Source of the DNA: Acidovorax benzenivorans | GTDB lineage: Bacteria > Pseudomonadota > Gammaproteobacteria > Burkholderiales > Burkholderiaceae_C | Assembly (NCBI RefSeq): GCF_028680575.1 | Contig: NZ_JAPCKI010000005.1 | Coordinates: forward strand, 186,001 to 250,000 | Reading direction: 5' to 3' | Length of the DNA: 64,000 nucleotides | In this document: positions 9,246 through 18,842 of the stretch, piece by piece | Numbering within the stretch: the first letter of the stretch is position 1 | Layout of the letters: each line of letters starts with the position of its first letter | The notes under the pieces: model-generated | Told to the model about the DNA's origin: nothing | What the model saw: only the letters and a program-made list of their open reading frames with translations | Databases searched by the model: none | Translations under genes and position numbers: made by a program

Positions 9246-9743
9246 TCACTTGCGCAGCGGGATGGCGGTGGCGCGGTCCACCGGCACGGCGGTCACGCTG
9301 TTTTGCGGTGAGCCGTCGATGAGCTTTTCGGAGTAGGTCAGGTACACCAGCGTGTTGCGGGCCGGGTCCACCATGCGCACGATGCGCAGGCGCTTGAACA
9401 GAATGGACATGCGTTCGCTGAACACTTCTTCCTGCTTCTTCAGGGGCTCGGGAAAGCTGATGGGCCCCACCTGGCGGCAGGCGATGGAGGCTTCGGCGCG
9501 GTCTTCGGCCAGGCCCAGCGAGCCTTTGATACCACCCACGCGTGCGCGCGACACGTAGCAGGTCACGCCCGACACGCCGGGGTCGTCATAGGCCTCGACG
9601 ATGATGTCGTGGTCGCGGCCGATCCACTGGAAGGCCGTGTCCACAGTGCCTATTTTTTCGCCCGACGCGGCCTGCGCTGTGCCGCCCGTGAGGGCTGCAA
9701 GCGCTACAACGGCTGCGGCTGCCAGCGTGCGCGTAGCCATCAT
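9246..9743 (-). CDS. creA: CreA family periplasmic protein
   Basis: A 165-aa secreted protein of the CreA family, whose biochemical role is unknown. Residues 1-27 form a Sec signal peptide (ATRTLAAAAVVALAALTGG...AQA). The mature part holds the family core, including HDIIVEAYDDPGVSGVTCYVSRA and the later QVGPISFPEPL. The start at 9743 overlaps the cphA stop (ATGATG/TGA), so it is co-transcribed with the cyanophycin synthetase genes. An alternative ATG lies three bases later. Whether CreA has any part in cyanophycin metabolism is unknown; adjacency may be incidental. Confidence 0.85.
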   Translation of the reverse strand: MMATRTLAAAAVVALAALTGGTAQAASGEKIGTVDTAFQWIGRDHDIIVEAYDDPGVSGVTCYVSRARVGGIKGSLGLAEDRAEASIACRQVGPISFPEPLKKQEEVFSERMSILFKRLRIVRMVDPARNTLVYLTYSEKLIDGSPQNSVTAVPVDRATAIPLRK

Positions 9744-12319
9744 GTAGTGGTCTCGCCTTCGGTGCAGCGCTGGGCCAGGTGGGCCAGCGCTTCTTCTACC
9801 TGATCCACCAGCACCAGGCACAGGTCGCCGGGCTGCAGGCGACCCAGCGCGGTGTCGATGGCAATGAACTCGCCACGGATCTCTTCCACATGCGTGGTGC
9901 GGGGCGCACCGGCCAGGCCTTCGCGCAGCAGGGCCATCACTTCACCGTCGGCACGGCCGCGCTGGGCAGCGTCCTGGTACAGGATCACGTCGTCAAATGC
10001 GGCGCCCAGGATTACGGTCTGCTCGCGGATGTCTTCGTCGCGCCGGTCGCCTGCGCCGCTGATGACTACGCTGCGGCGCTTGCCAGGCAGGGCGTCCACA
10101 GCCTGCACCAGGGCGCGCATGGCGTCGGGGTTGTGGCCGTAGTCGGCGATCACGGTGGCACCCCGGTAATCCATGATATTGAAGCGGCCGGGGGCGTTGT
10201 CGCTGTCGTTCACAAAGCCCGACAGGCCGCGCCGAATGGTCTGCCACGGCATGCCCACGCCCCAGGCGGCGGCCACGGAGGCCATGACGTTTTCGACCTG
10301 GAAGGCAATCCGGCCGTTGCGGGTGATGGGCACATCGCGCAGGTGGATAGTCTCGCGCCACGAGCCTTCGGATGCGACGATGGAGTCGCCGTCCACGTAC
10401 ACGGTGCGGTGGCCCTGGGCGCGATGGGTGGCCATCACGGGGTGGTGGCGGTCTAGCGCAAAGAAAATGATCTTGCCGGGGCAGGCTGGGGCCATGGCGG
10501 CCACGATGGGGTCGGCGGCGTTGAGCACAGCGTAGCCCGTGGAGGCCACGTTCTGCACGATCACGCGCTTGAGCACGGCCAGGTCTTCCACCGTGGTGAT
10601 GTAGTTCAGGCCCAGGTGGTCGCCTGCGCCGATGTTGGTGACCACGGCCACCTGGCAGCGGTCGAAGCCCAGGCCTTCGCGCAGGATGCCGCCACGGGCG
10701 GTCTCGAACACGGCGGCATCCACCTCGGGGTGCAGCAGCACGTTGCGGGCACTCTTGGGGCCGCTGCAGTCGCCGCTGTCGATCTGGCGGCCGTTCACGT
10801 ACACGCCGTCAGTGTTGGTCATGCCTACGCGCAGGCCCTGGGCGGTGAACAGGTGGGCGATCAGGCGGGCGGTGGTGGTTTTGCCGTTGGTGCCGGTCAC
10901 AGCCACGGTGGGGATGCGGCCGTCTTCGCCATGGGCAAACAGCTTGTCCACCATGGCCTGACCCACGTTGCGGGGCTTGCCGTAGCTGGGCGCCAGGTGC
11001 ATGCGCAGGCCGGGGGCGGCGTTCACTTCCACAAAGCCGCCGCCTTGCTCTTCCAGCGGGCGCAGCACGGTCTCGGCCACCATGTCCACGCCGCAAATGT
11101 GCAGGCCCACCATCTGGGCGGCCGCAATGGCGCGGGCGGCCACGTCGGGGTGCACGTCGTCGGTCACATCGGTGGCGGTGCCGCCGGTGGACAGGTTGGC
11201 GTTGTTGCGCAGGATGACGCGCTGGCCCTTGGCGGGTACCGAGTCGGGGGTCAGGTCTTGCATGGCCAGGCGGGCCACGGCAATGTCATCCAGGCGGATC
11301 TTGGTGAGCGAGGTGGCATGGCCCTCGCCACGGCGGGGGTCTTGGTTCACCACTTCCACCAATTGGCGCACCGTGTGCTGGCCGTCACCCAGCACCTGGG
11401 GCGGCTCGCGGCGGGCGGCAGCCACGAGCTGGTCGCCCACCACCAGCAGGCGGAAGTCGTGGCCGGGCAAAAAGCGCTCGACCATCACGGTGCCATAGTC
11501 GGCGGCGTTTTTGTAGGCTTCTTCCAGTTGGGCGCGGTCGGTGATGTTGACCGTCACACCCTTGCCCTGGTTGCCGTCTTGCGGTTTGACCACCACGGGC
11601 AGGCCGACCTTGAGGGCGACCTCCCAGGCTTCGTCCACGCTCTCGACCGGCTTACCCAGCGGCACGGGCACGCCTGCGGCATGCAGCAAGCGCTTGGTCA
11701 GGTCTTTGTCCTGGCCGATGGATTCGGCCACGGCACTGGTCGAGTCGACCTCGGCTGCCTGGATGCGGCGCTGCTTGGAACCCCAGCCAAACTGCACCAG
11801 GCTGCCGCGCGTGAGCCGGCGGTAGGGAATGCCACGGGCCACTGCGGCTTCGACGATGGAGCCCGTGCTGGGGCCCAGGCGCTCGTCTTCGTCCAGCTCG
11901 CGCAGGTCGGCCACGGCCTTTTCGGCGTCGAAGGTGCCGTTGCCCAGCGCTGCCTGGATGAGCTGCTGCGCGTCCTCAAACGCCTTGCGGCCCACGGCTT
12001 CTTCGCTGTATTCGACAACGACCTGGTACACGCCCGCGTCAGTGGTGGCAGTGGTGCGCGCAAACGTCACGGGGCAACCGGCCTGCGCCTGCAGCGCCAG
12101 CGCTGCGGTCTGCAGCACGTGGGCCAGCGACACATCGCCGCCGCCGGTCTCGGGGTGCAGCGCACCGATGGCGGGGAACAGGGCCCGCAGGCGGGCTTCG
12201 AACCCGGCCATCTGGCCCACAGCGCGCTCGTTCTCGGCGCAGGTCACCACGGCCTCGATGGCCATGTGGCGGCTCCAGAGGTTGGGGCCACGCAGGGCCC
12301 GGGTGCGGGATACATCCAT
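9740..12319 (-). CDS. cphA: Cyanophycin synthetase CphA (catalytically complete Mur-ligase domain)
   Basis: An 859-aa cyanophycin synthetase, which builds the Asp-backbone polymer with Arg side chains. The ATP-grasp domain (about 200-450, with VVVKPQDGNQGKGV) adds Asp. The Mur-ligase-like domain (about 470-859) has an intact P-loop, GTNGKTTT at 476-483, and adds Arg. The N-domain is reduced: where cyanobacterial CphA has a glycine-rich RGGFL segment and an HxxEH motif, this protein has AHVLQT (His67, Gln70, Thr71). The conserved LGPSTGSIV and ANLSTGGTA blocks are present. It follows cphA' by 94 bases and overlaps creA. In Cupriavidus a similar cphA/cphA' pair is known. Confidence 0.93.
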   Translation of the reverse strand: MDVSRTRALRGPNLWSRHMAIEAVVTCAENERAVGQMAGFEARLRALFPAIGALHPETGGGDVSLAHVLQTAALALQAQAGCPVTFARTTATTDAGVYQVVVEYSEEAVGRKAFEDAQQLIQAALGNGTFDAEKAVADLRELDEDERLGPSTGSIVEAAVARGIPYRRLTRGSLVQFGWGSKQRRIQAAEVDSTSAVAESIGQDKDLTKRLLHAAGVPVPLGKPVESVDEAWEVALKVGLPVVVKPQDGNQGKGVTVNITDRAQLEEAYKNAADYGTVMVERFLPGHDFRLLVVGDQLVAAARREPPQVLGDGQHTVRQLVEVVNQDPRRGEGHATSLTKIRLDDIAVARLAMQDLTPDSVPAKGQRVILRNNANLSTGGTATDVTDDVHPDVAARAIAAAQMVGLHICGVDMVAETVLRPLEEQGGGFVEVNAAPGLRMHLAPSYGKPRNVGQAMVDKLFAHGEDGRIPTVAVTGTNGKTTTARLIAHLFTAQGLRVGMTNTDGVYVNGRQIDSGDCSGPKSARNVLLHPEVDAAVFETARGGILREGLGFDRCQVAVVTNIGAGDHLGLNYITTVEDLAVLKRVIVQNVASTGYAVLNAADPIVAAMAPACPGKIIFFALDRHHPVMATHRAQGHRTVYVDGDSIVASEGSWRETIHLRDVPITRNGRIAFQVENVMASVAAAWGVGMPWQTIRRGLSGFVNDSDNAPGRFNIMDYRGATVIADYGHNPDAMRALVQAVDALPGKRRSVVISGAGDRRDEDIREQTVILGAAFDDVILYQDAAQRGRADGEVMALLREGLAGAPRTTHVEEIRGEFIAIDTALGRLQPGDLCLVLVDQVEEALAHLAQRCTEGETTT

Positions 12320-12413
12320 GGAAGTCTCTTTCAGTGGTCCATCAGGGCGCTGAGGCCCTATTCAGGTCGTGGGATGTGGGGTCAAACAACAAAGGCAAAT
12401 GTGCAAGGGGCCA

Positions 12414-14618
12414 TCACGACCGCAGGGCGGCAGTGGGGACCAGCTCGGGCTCGAAGGTCTTGATGCCCGCGCCAATCAGGTCGGGGGCAATGTCCAGCGC
12501 CCAGGCCGTGCCAATGGCGGCCAGCAGCGCGTCGGTATCGGGCGCCACGGCATTGCGGCCAAAGGTCAGATCGGACAGCGCGCCCAGCACATGCTCGGCG
12601 CTGCCCGTGGCCAGCACCACGCGGCCGTTTTTCACGAAGACGGCGCGGCCGTTGTCCTTGGCGCGGTGCTCGACGATGACGGGCAGCGTGCCGTCCTGCG
12701 CATACAGCACCACGTCGCCGTCGGACAGGGGCGCCAGGTCGGCCACCTGGGGGATGGCGGCATTGAGCACGGCAGCGCCTTCGGCCAGCACCACATCCAC
12801 CTGGGTGCGCATCACCTTGGTCATCTGGTCCTGTTCGTGCACATCAAACTCGGCCAGCGTTTCCACGCCGTCCATGTCGGTCACCACGCCCACCTGGCAG
12901 CGGTCATATGCCAGGCCGTCGCGCAGGATGGTGCGTGCATCGCTTTCGATCACGGCAGCCTGCACCATCTTGTTCATCAGCAGGCGGTGTGCGGCCTCCC
13001 AGTGGGCGCAGTCGGTGGCCTCCACGCAGCGGCGGTCCAGAAACAGCCCTTCGCGGCAGGCCAGGCCGGTGTGGTGCCCGCTCAGGTGCAGCAGCCAGGC
13101 CACCACACGCGCAATGGTCGATGTGCCGCGCGTGCCTGCCACGCCCACCAGCGGGATGCGGCCTGCCTGGCCCTCGTCGTCTTCTGAGGGGAACAGATGC
13201 TCTGCAATCGCCTGGCCCACGGGGCGTGGTGCGCCCACGGCCGGTTTCAGGTGCATCAAGAGACCAGGGCCTGCGTTGACTTCGACAATCGCGCCGCCCT
13301 GGGTGTGCAGGGGCTTGGAAATATCACGCGCCACCATGTCGATGCCAGCGATATCCAGGCCCACCACCCTGGCGGCGAGCTGGGCGATGTAGGCCACCTC
13401 GGGGTGCACATCATCCGTGCAATCCACGGCCACGTTGCCATTGCGCTGCACCACCACCTGCCGACCAGCGGCGGGCACCGAGTCGGCTTCGAGGTCCTGG
13501 CGCTTGAGTTCGAGCAGCACCTTGGTGTCGGTGGCCAGGTCGATGATTTCGAGCGGGTACTCTTCCTCGTAGCCCCGGCGCGGGTCGGAGTTGAGCTGGG
13601 TGTCGATGAGTTCCTTGACGGTGGAGCGGCCGTTGCCGGTGATGGTGACCAGCTCGCCGCGCGCTGCGGCAACCACCTTGCCGCCCACCACCAGAAGGCG
13701 GTGTTCATCGCCGGGGATGAAGCTCTCGACCATCACGTCGCTGCCCTCGGGGTAGGCCACGTGGTAGGCCGCTTCGATGTCTTCCTGCTTGCGCAGGTCC
13801 AGCGTCACGCCCCGGCCGTGGTTACCGTCAGAGGGCTTGACCACCACGGGCAGGCCGATGTCCTGCGCGGCTTCCCAGGCTTCCTCGGGGCTGTTGACCA
13901 CGCGGCCCTCGGGGATGGGCACGCCGCACGACTTGAGCAGGCTCTTGGTCAGGTCCTTGTCGCTGGCAATGCCTTCGGCAATTGCACTGGTGTACTCGGT
14001 CTCTGCCGTCCAGATGCGGCGCTGGCGGGCGCCGTAGCCCAGCTGCACCAGATTGCCGTCGTTCAGGCGAATGTGGGGGATGCCCCGGTCGGTGGCGGCG
14101 GTGACGATGCACGCGGTGCTGGGGCCGAGGTACTGGTCGTCCACCTCGGTGCGCACGCGGGCCACTGCAGCCTGCACGTCAAAGGGCTCGTCGTTGATGG
14201 CCGCCATGATCAGGGCATGGCCCTGGGCCAGTGCTACGCGCGCCACGCTTTCGTCGCGGGCGCGGAACACCATGCGGTACACGCCGCGCTGGCTGGTGCT
14301 GCGTGTCTGGCCAAAGCCTGTGGGCATGCCTGCCAGATTGAGCAGTTCGATCACGATGTGCTCCAGCACATGGCCACACCAGGTGCCTTCTTGCAGCCGC
14401 TGCAGGAAGCCGCCGCGCTCGCCTACGCCGCAGTGGTGTTCGATCAGCGCTGGCAGCCACACCGTAAGGCGGTCATTGAAGCCGGGAATGGTGTTGGAGG
14501 GATAGTCCTCCAGTTCGCCCAGGTCCAGCCAGACTTCCAGGACCGGCCGGTAGGTCCAGATATTGGGGCCCCGCAGATAGTTGATGCGGAGCAGTTGGAT
14601 GTCGTTGAGTTTCGCCAT
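12414..14618 (-). CDS. cphA': Cyanophycin synthetase paralogue CphA' with degenerate Mur-ligase P-loop
   Basis: A 734-aa paralogue of CphA, about 125 residues shorter at the C-terminus. The N-domain is canonical: RGPNIWTYRPVLEVWLDL, a GERGGFL segment and an HxxEH motif (His83-Val-Leu-Glu86-His87). The ATP-grasp domain has VVVKPSDGNHGRGV near 258-271. In the Mur-ligase domain the P-loop reads GTRGTST (495-501): the catalytic Lys is Thr, so ATP binding there is probably lost. The protein could extend Asp, polymerise dipeptides as cyanobacterial CphA2 does, or act as a partner of CphA. It is the first gene of the minus-strand cyanophycin unit, divergent from the ABC exporter. Confidence 0.92.
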   Translation of the reverse strand: MAKLNDIQLLRINYLRGPNIWTYRPVLEVWLDLGELEDYPSNTIPGFNDRLTVWLPALIEHHCGVGERGGFLQRLQEGTWCGHVLEHIVIELLNLAGMPTGFGQTRSTSQRGVYRMVFRARDESVARVALAQGHALIMAAINDEPFDVQAAVARVRTEVDDQYLGPSTACIVTAATDRGIPHIRLNDGNLVQLGYGARQRRIWTAETEYTSAIAEGIASDKDLTKSLLKSCGVPIPEGRVVNSPEEAWEAAQDIGLPVVVKPSDGNHGRGVTLDLRKQEDIEAAYHVAYPEGSDVMVESFIPGDEHRLLVVGGKVVAAARGELVTITGNGRSTVKELIDTQLNSDPRRGYEEEYPLEIIDLATDTKVLLELKRQDLEADSVPAAGRQVVVQRNGNVAVDCTDDVHPEVAYIAQLAARVVGLDIAGIDMVARDISKPLHTQGGAIVEVNAGPGLLMHLKPAVGAPRPVGQAIAEHLFPSEDDEGQAGRIPLVGVAGTRGTSTIARVVAWLLHLSGHHTGLACREGLFLDRRCVEATDCAHWEAAHRLLMNKMVQAAVIESDARTILRDGLAYDRCQVGVVTDMDGVETLAEFDVHEQDQMTKVMRTQVDVVLAEGAAVLNAAIPQVADLAPLSDGDVVLYAQDGTLPVIVEHRAKDNGRAVFVKNGRVVLATGSAEHVLGALSDLTFGRNAVAPDTDALLAAIGTAWALDIAPDLIGAGIKTFEPELVPTAALRS

Positions 14619-14855
14619 GGATTGCAGCGGTTGTGGTTCCGGCCTTGGTAAGGGCTGTGCGGTAGGGGGACGAAAGGGAATTTTGTGGACGATGATTGTG
14701 CGCCAGTCCGGAGCCTGCGCGCAGTGTCAGCCAAATGGCTGCCACAGACGTTACAGGAGTATGCCGTCGCACCGTGGCGTGCAGTATCGGTGAGAATTCT
14801 TGCTTTCGCGAGAGCGGCCACCGCAGGCAGCCGGTGGCGGAAAACCCAACCAAAA

Positions 14856-17162
14856 ATGCAACATCACCATTCTGTGGACGCCTCGGGTGTCTTTTCTGGC
14901 CCTGTGGGGGCCGATTTGCGGGCCATGCTCGCTTCCAAAGAGAACGTGTTGGCGGCTTTGCCGGTTGACCTGAGCGCCACACTGCGCTTTGCGGCGGGGT
15001 GGGTGGTGGTGACGTCCGAGCGGCTGCTGGCCTGCGACCCGGGCACCACGACCTGGCGCAGTTGGCCCCTGGGGGAGGGCCTGGCACTCAAGCTACACGA
15101 CCATGGCGGAGTGGGCTCGCTCGAGCTGCACAACCCCCAGGAACGCCTGGCCCAGTGGCGTTTTACCCTGGCGCACCATGCGCAGGCGCTGCGCCTGGTG
15201 CAGCGGTTTGAGCAGCAAAGCGCGCGGGGCGACAGCGGTGCCGAGGACGAAGCCGATGAGCCCGCCTGCCCCATCTGCCACACGCCGCTGCCACCCGACA
15301 CCGAAGAATGCCCGGCCTGCGCCCGTGCCCAGCCACCGCAGACCTCCACCTGGGTGCTGTTGCGCCTGTGGCGTTTTGCCCGGCCCTACCGCAAGCAGTT
15401 GGCGGCCGGCTTCGGGTTGACGCTGGCCTCCACGGCCGCCACCCTGGTGCCGCCCTACCTCACCATCCCGCTGATGGATGACATCCTCATCCCGTTTCAG
15501 AACGGCAAGCAGATCGAACCCAGCCTGGTGCTGCTGTACCTGAGCGGCCTGCTGCTGTCGGCGCTGGCAGCCTGGGGCCTGTCGTGGGCGCGCACCTACA
15601 TTCTGGCGCTGGTGTCAGAGCGCATCGGCGCCGACCTGCGCACCACCACGTACGAGCACCTGCTGCGCCTGTCGCTGGACTACTTTGGTGGCAAGCGCAC
15701 TGGCGACCTGATGGCGCGCATCGGGTCGGAGACGGACCGGATCAACGTGTTCCTGTCGCTGCACGCGCTCGACTTCATTACCGACGTGCTCATGATTTGC
15801 ATGACGGCGGCCATCCTTTTCTCCATCAACCCTTGGCTGGCCCTGGTCACGCTGGTGCCGCTGCCGTTCATTGGCTGGATGATCCACACCGTGCGCGACC
15901 GCCTGCGCACCGGGTTTGAAAAGATCGACCGTGTGTGGTCCGAGGTCACCAATGTGCTGGCCGACACCATCCCCGGCATCCGCGTGGTGAAGGCCTTTGC
16001 CCAAGAAAAGCGCGAGGCCCAGCGCTTTCGCGATGCCAACCAGCACAACCTGGAAGTCAACGACAAGCTCAACAAGACCTGGAGCCTGTTCACGCCCACC
16101 GTGTCGCTGCTGACCGAAATCGGGCTGCTGGTGGTCTGGGCGTTTGGCATCTGGCTGGTGTCCCGCAACCAGATCACGGTGGGTGTGCTCACGGCCTTCA
16201 TCGCCTACATCGGGCGGTTCTACGGGCGGCTGGATTCGATGAGCCGCATTGTTTCGGTCACGCAAAAGGCAGCCGCTGGTGCCAAGCGCATCTTCGACAT
16301 CCTGGACCACGTCAGCAACGTGCCCGACCCGGCCCAACCCGTCAAGGTGGACAAGGTGCGGGGCGCCATCAGCATGCAGGGCGTGGGCTTTCGCTACGGG
16401 AGCCGAGCGGTCATCAAGGGGCTGGATCTGGACATCCGCCCCGGCGAGATGATCGGCCTGGTGGGCCACAGCGGCTCGGGCAAGAGCACCTTGGTCAACC
16501 TGATCAGCCGCTTTTATGACGTGAGCGACGGCTCTATCCAGGTCGATGGCATCGACATCCGCCGTTTTGCGGTGGCCGACTACCGCCGCCACATCGGCCT
16601 GGTGCTGCAGGAGCCCTTCCTGTTCTTTGGCACCATTGCCGAGAACATCGCCTACGGCAAGCCCGAAGCGACGCGCGAGGAAATTGTGGCCGCCGCCCGC
16701 GCCGCCCACGCACACGAATTCATCCTGCGCCTTCCGCACGGCTACGACTCGCTGGTAGGTGAGCGTGGCCAGGGCTTGTCGGGCGGCGAGCGCCAGCGCA
16801 TCAGCATTGCGCGCGCGCTGCTGATCGACCCGCGCATCCTGATCCTGGACGAGGCCACCTCGGCGGTGGACACCGAGACCGAAAAGGAAATCCAGAAGGC
16901 GCTCGATAACCTGGTGCAAGGCCGTACGACGATCGCCATTGCCCACCGCCTGTCCACGCTGCGCAAGGCCGACCGCCTGGTGGTCATGGACCGCGGCGAG
17001 GTGGTGGAAGTGGGCCCGCACGATGAATTGATGGAAAAGCAGGGCGCCTACTGGCGGCTGTACGAAGCCCAGGCCCGCCGCGCCGAAGAAGACGCGCAGG
17101 CCGCGGGCGTCATCATCGACAGCAGCCTGCTGCACCCGGCCCACCCCGCCGGCAACCCCTGA
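14856..17162 (+). CDS. Cyanophycin-locus ABC exporter with N-terminal sensor-like domain and zinc ribbon
   Basis: A 768-aa half-transporter. Residues ~15-115 look like a small beta-rich, PH-like domain ([17 protein letters not shown]...VVVTSERLL). A zinc ribbon follows (CPIC...CPAC, about 137-155). The membrane domain spans ~175-470 and the ATPase ~490-745: Walker [10 protein letters not shown] (~537), signature [10 protein letters not shown] (~640), Walker [12 protein letters not shown] (~660). The overall layout is that of MsbA/Bcr-type exporters with an unusual N-terminal extension. It is divergent from cphA' and followed after 6 bases by a DUF1854 gene, a neighbourhood I recall as recurrent with cyanophycin genes. 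The cargo is unknown. I chose the ATG at 14856 because upstream codons look non-coding. Confidence 0.85.
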   Translation: MQHHHSVDASGVFSGPVGADLRAMLASKENVLAALPVDLSATLRFAAGWVVVTSERLLACDPGTTTWRSWPLGEGLALKLHDHGGVGSLELHNPQERLAQWRFTLAHHAQALRLVQRFEQQSARGDSGAEDEADEPACPICHTPLPPDTEECPACARAQPPQTSTWVLLRLWRFARPYRKQLAAGFGLTLASTAATLVPPYLTIPLMDDILIPFQNGKQIEPSLVLLYLSGLLLSALAAWGLSWARTYILALVSERIGADLRTTTYEHLLRLSLDYFGGKRTGDLMARIGSETDRINVFLSLHALDFITDVLMICMTAAILFSINPWLALVTLVPLPFIGWMIHTVRDRLRTGFEKIDRVWSEVTNVLADTIPGIRVVKAFAQEKREAQRFRDANQHNLEVNDKLNKTWSLFTPTVSLLTEIGLLVVWAFGIWLVSRNQITVGVLTAFIAYIGRFYGRLDSMSRIVSVTQKAAAGAKRIFDILDHVSNVPDPAQPVKVDKVRGAISMQGVGFRYGSRAVIKGLDLDIRPGEMIGLVGHSGSGKSTLVNLISRFYDVSDGSIQVDGIDIRRFAVADYRRHIGLVLQEPFLFFGTIAENIAYGKPEATREEIVAAARAAHAHEFILRLPHGYDSLVGERGQGLSGGERQRISIARALLIDPRILILDEATSAVDTETEKEIQKALDNLVQGRTTIAIAHRLSTLRKADRLVVMDRGEVVEVGPHDELMEKQGAYWRLYEAQARRAEEDAQAAGVIIDSSLLHPAHPAGNP

Positions 17163-17168
17163 GACGCT

Positions 17169-17684
17169 GTGAGCGACCCTGCCATGAATGCTTCCCTGAC
17201 CCCATCGTCGTCCACCCCCCCCGCCTTCCAGCTCACGCGCAACCCGCACGGCCGCCTCGTCCTGACCCTGGCCGATGGCACGGCCCATGAGGGGGTGACC
17301 CCTGTGCGCGCTTTCCCCATCGCTGCGCCAGGCGAGGGGCTGTCCCTGGTGGGCGCCGACGGCCATGAGCTGCTGTGGGTTCCCCGGCTGGAGGCCGTGA
17401 CGGGCCCCGCCCGACAGCTCATCGAAGAAGAGCTGGAAGTGCGCGAGTTTGTGCCCACTATCCAAAAAATCCATGCTGTTTCTAGTTTCTCAACGCCCAG
17501 TACCTGGGATGTAGAGACCGACCGGGGTTCAGCCCGCCTGGTGCTCAAGGCCGAAGAGGATATCCGCCGCCTGGGCGGGCGCACCCGGCTGCTGATCGCG
17601 GGGGGCGACGGCTTGCAGTTCCGTGTGAAGGACACCACGGCGCTGGACAAGCACTCGCGCCGGTTGCTCGAACGCTTTCTTTGA
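17169..17684 (+). CDS. DUF1854 family protein, cyanophycin-locus partner of the ABC exporter
   Basis: A 171-aa soluble protein of the DUF1854 family, function unknown. After a Ser/Pro-rich start, the conserved core runs from FQLTRNPHGRLVLTLADG through EELEVREFVPTIQKI and STWDVETDRG to LVLKAEEDIRRL. It starts six bases after the exporter stop, so the two are co-transcribed and probably act together. In some genomes a DUF1854 protein follows a transporter of this type, which supports a regulatory or accessory subunit role. The GTG at 17169 is taken; an ATG at 17184 is equally possible. Confidence 0.8.
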   Translation: MSDPAMNASLTPSSSTPPAFQLTRNPHGRLVLTLADGTAHEGVTPVRAFPIAAPGEGLSLVGADGHELLWVPRLEAVTGPARQLIEEELEVREFVPTIQKIHAVSSFSTPSTWDVETDRGSARLVLKAEEDIRRLGGRTRLLIAGGDGLQFRVKDTTALDKHSRRLLERFL

Positions 17685-18121
17685 CCTCTCGGAGTCAAAC
17701 CGGCTCCGTCCATGACTCGGGCCTTGCCCGGCGACCCTCCAGGGAATCAGGGGCTGGCGTGCCCCTCTTCTTGCGCATCCCTTGCGTATATCCCTTGTGC
17801 ACGGCCAAAGCCGTGCATCTCTGCCCCTTCCCCTGCCATTGGTAACGACCTGCGGATCGCGCTGTCTTCTGACAGAGTGGTGCTGTTGCGGCGTGCGTGT
17901 GTGCCCGGCATCCTCCTCCATCCATGTGGGGGCGGTATGGCACCTCCATGGTCCGTGCCAGGCGCTGGACGGCCCCAAAAGGGGTGCTTTTTATTGGCGA
18001 AAACCCTAAATTTCAGTCAATCGGTGAAAAAGACCTAAATTTCCCCTTCTTTTTGCCGTAATGAATGTACGAAGAGTCCGAAAGACCCTCTGTACCTTTT
18101 GTTTAACTACGGGCCAATGTC
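17685..18121. other. Intergenic region with a 3' promoter signal
   Basis: These 437 bases contain no convincing gene. A short CCCC-AAAA-GGGG hairpin followed by a T run lies near 17973-17993 and may end the exporter transcript. The distal part is AT-rich and carries the CCTAAATTT motif twice, one copy forming the sigma28-like promoter described next. Confidence 0.5.
18036..18062 (+). promoter_or_regulatory. Sigma28 (FliA)-like promoter
   Basis: TAAA (18036-18039), exactly 15 bases, then GCCGTAAT (18055-18062). This closely matches the flagellar sigma28 consensus TAAA-N15-GCCGATAA. It lies about 60 bases upstream of the next start codon. Confidence 0.5.
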
Positions 18122-18553
18122 ATGCAAATGCCACCTGTCGATCGATCGCCGTCCTGGCGTCCTCAGGGCGCTGATTTGTATTCCACTGGCGCCTCGGGTG
18201 CGCCTCCGGTGCGTCCCATCAACGCTCCCAACCCTGTCGAGTCCATGGACCGGATGGGTGAGGGAGCGATCGTGCGCGAGCCGGACAAACCCTCGGCGCC
18301 CGAGGCGCCCAACCGGGACTGGACGGCGGTGAAGAAGAAAGACACCGTCGAGGAGCCGCCGGAGCCTCCCAAAGAGCCTATTTACAAGCAGCTGCTGGAG
18401 TTCATCCAGTCGATGTGGCGCGCCAGCGGCAGCGCGGTGGAGGTGGCGCAAGACGTCAACAAGATGACCTTGCAGGAGCGCATGGCCCAGCAGGCCAAGA
18501 ATGAGCCGCTGACCTACACCGACCCCAAGGTCAAGCGCACCGGCGGCGTTTGA
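18122..18553 (+). CDS. Uncharacterised small proline-rich protein
   Basis: I do not recognise this 143-aa protein. Residues 1-80 are low-complexity, rich in Pro/Ser/Gly and charged residues, with no signal peptide and no membrane segment. Residues ~80-125 could form an amphipathic helix (YKQLLEFIQSMWRASG...). The C-terminus is polar (NEPLTYTDPKVKRTGGV). A second in-frame ATG two codons in is possible. It stands alone behind a sigma28-like promoter, which hints at a link with motility or chemotaxis, but no flagellar gene is nearby. Confidence 0.65.
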   Translation: MQMPPVDRSPSWRPQGADLYSTGASGAPPVRPINAPNPVESMDRMGEGAIVREPDKPSAPEAPNRDWTAVKKKDTVEEPPEPPKEPIYKQLLEFIQSMWRASGSAVEVAQDVNKMTLQERMAQQAKNEPLTYTDPKVKRTGGV

Positions 18554-18739
18554 GCGACAGGGCCAGCGGGGCTCCCGGCCCTGAAGGTGCCTGCATATTG
18601 CACAGTGGCTAGGCCAGATGACGAGGTTTTAGGGACATCACGCGGTGGTGGACCAGGGCGCGAAGGCGCTGTCTTTTGTTCGTGGAGCGTGCGCGGGGTG
18701 TGGACACCGCTAACATCTCTCAGATCCACACTGCAATAA

Positions 18740-18808
18740 TTTGCTATTAAAAATATAGCTTATTGCGAATATTCCACCGGCGCTCAAAGCCGATTTGGCT
18801 ATTTTTTT
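18740..18808 (-). repeat. Dispersed ~60-bp repeat (copy 2), terminator-like
   Basis: The plus-strand blocks AAATATAGCT, GAATATTCCAC and GGCGCTCAAAGCC match the order of the copy at 49847 (about 38 of 59 positions by eye). The end AGCC-GATTT-GGCT-A-TTTTTTT can fold into a short hairpin followed by a T run, so it may serve as the terminator of the upstream small gene. Confidence 0.65.
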
Positions 18809-18842
18809 GACCTTCAGGTCTTCCCTCTGCCATTGGCGCTCC

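Noticed and set aside
10616..12463. A 615-codon open frame on the strand opposite cphA
   Set aside because: The translation is Ala/Gly/His-rich with no family motif and simply mirrors GC-rich third positions of the real gene.
15615..17474. A 619-codon frame opposite the ABC exporter
   Set aside because: It is a shadow frame: no recognisable domain, and the exporter on the other strand has all ABC motifs.
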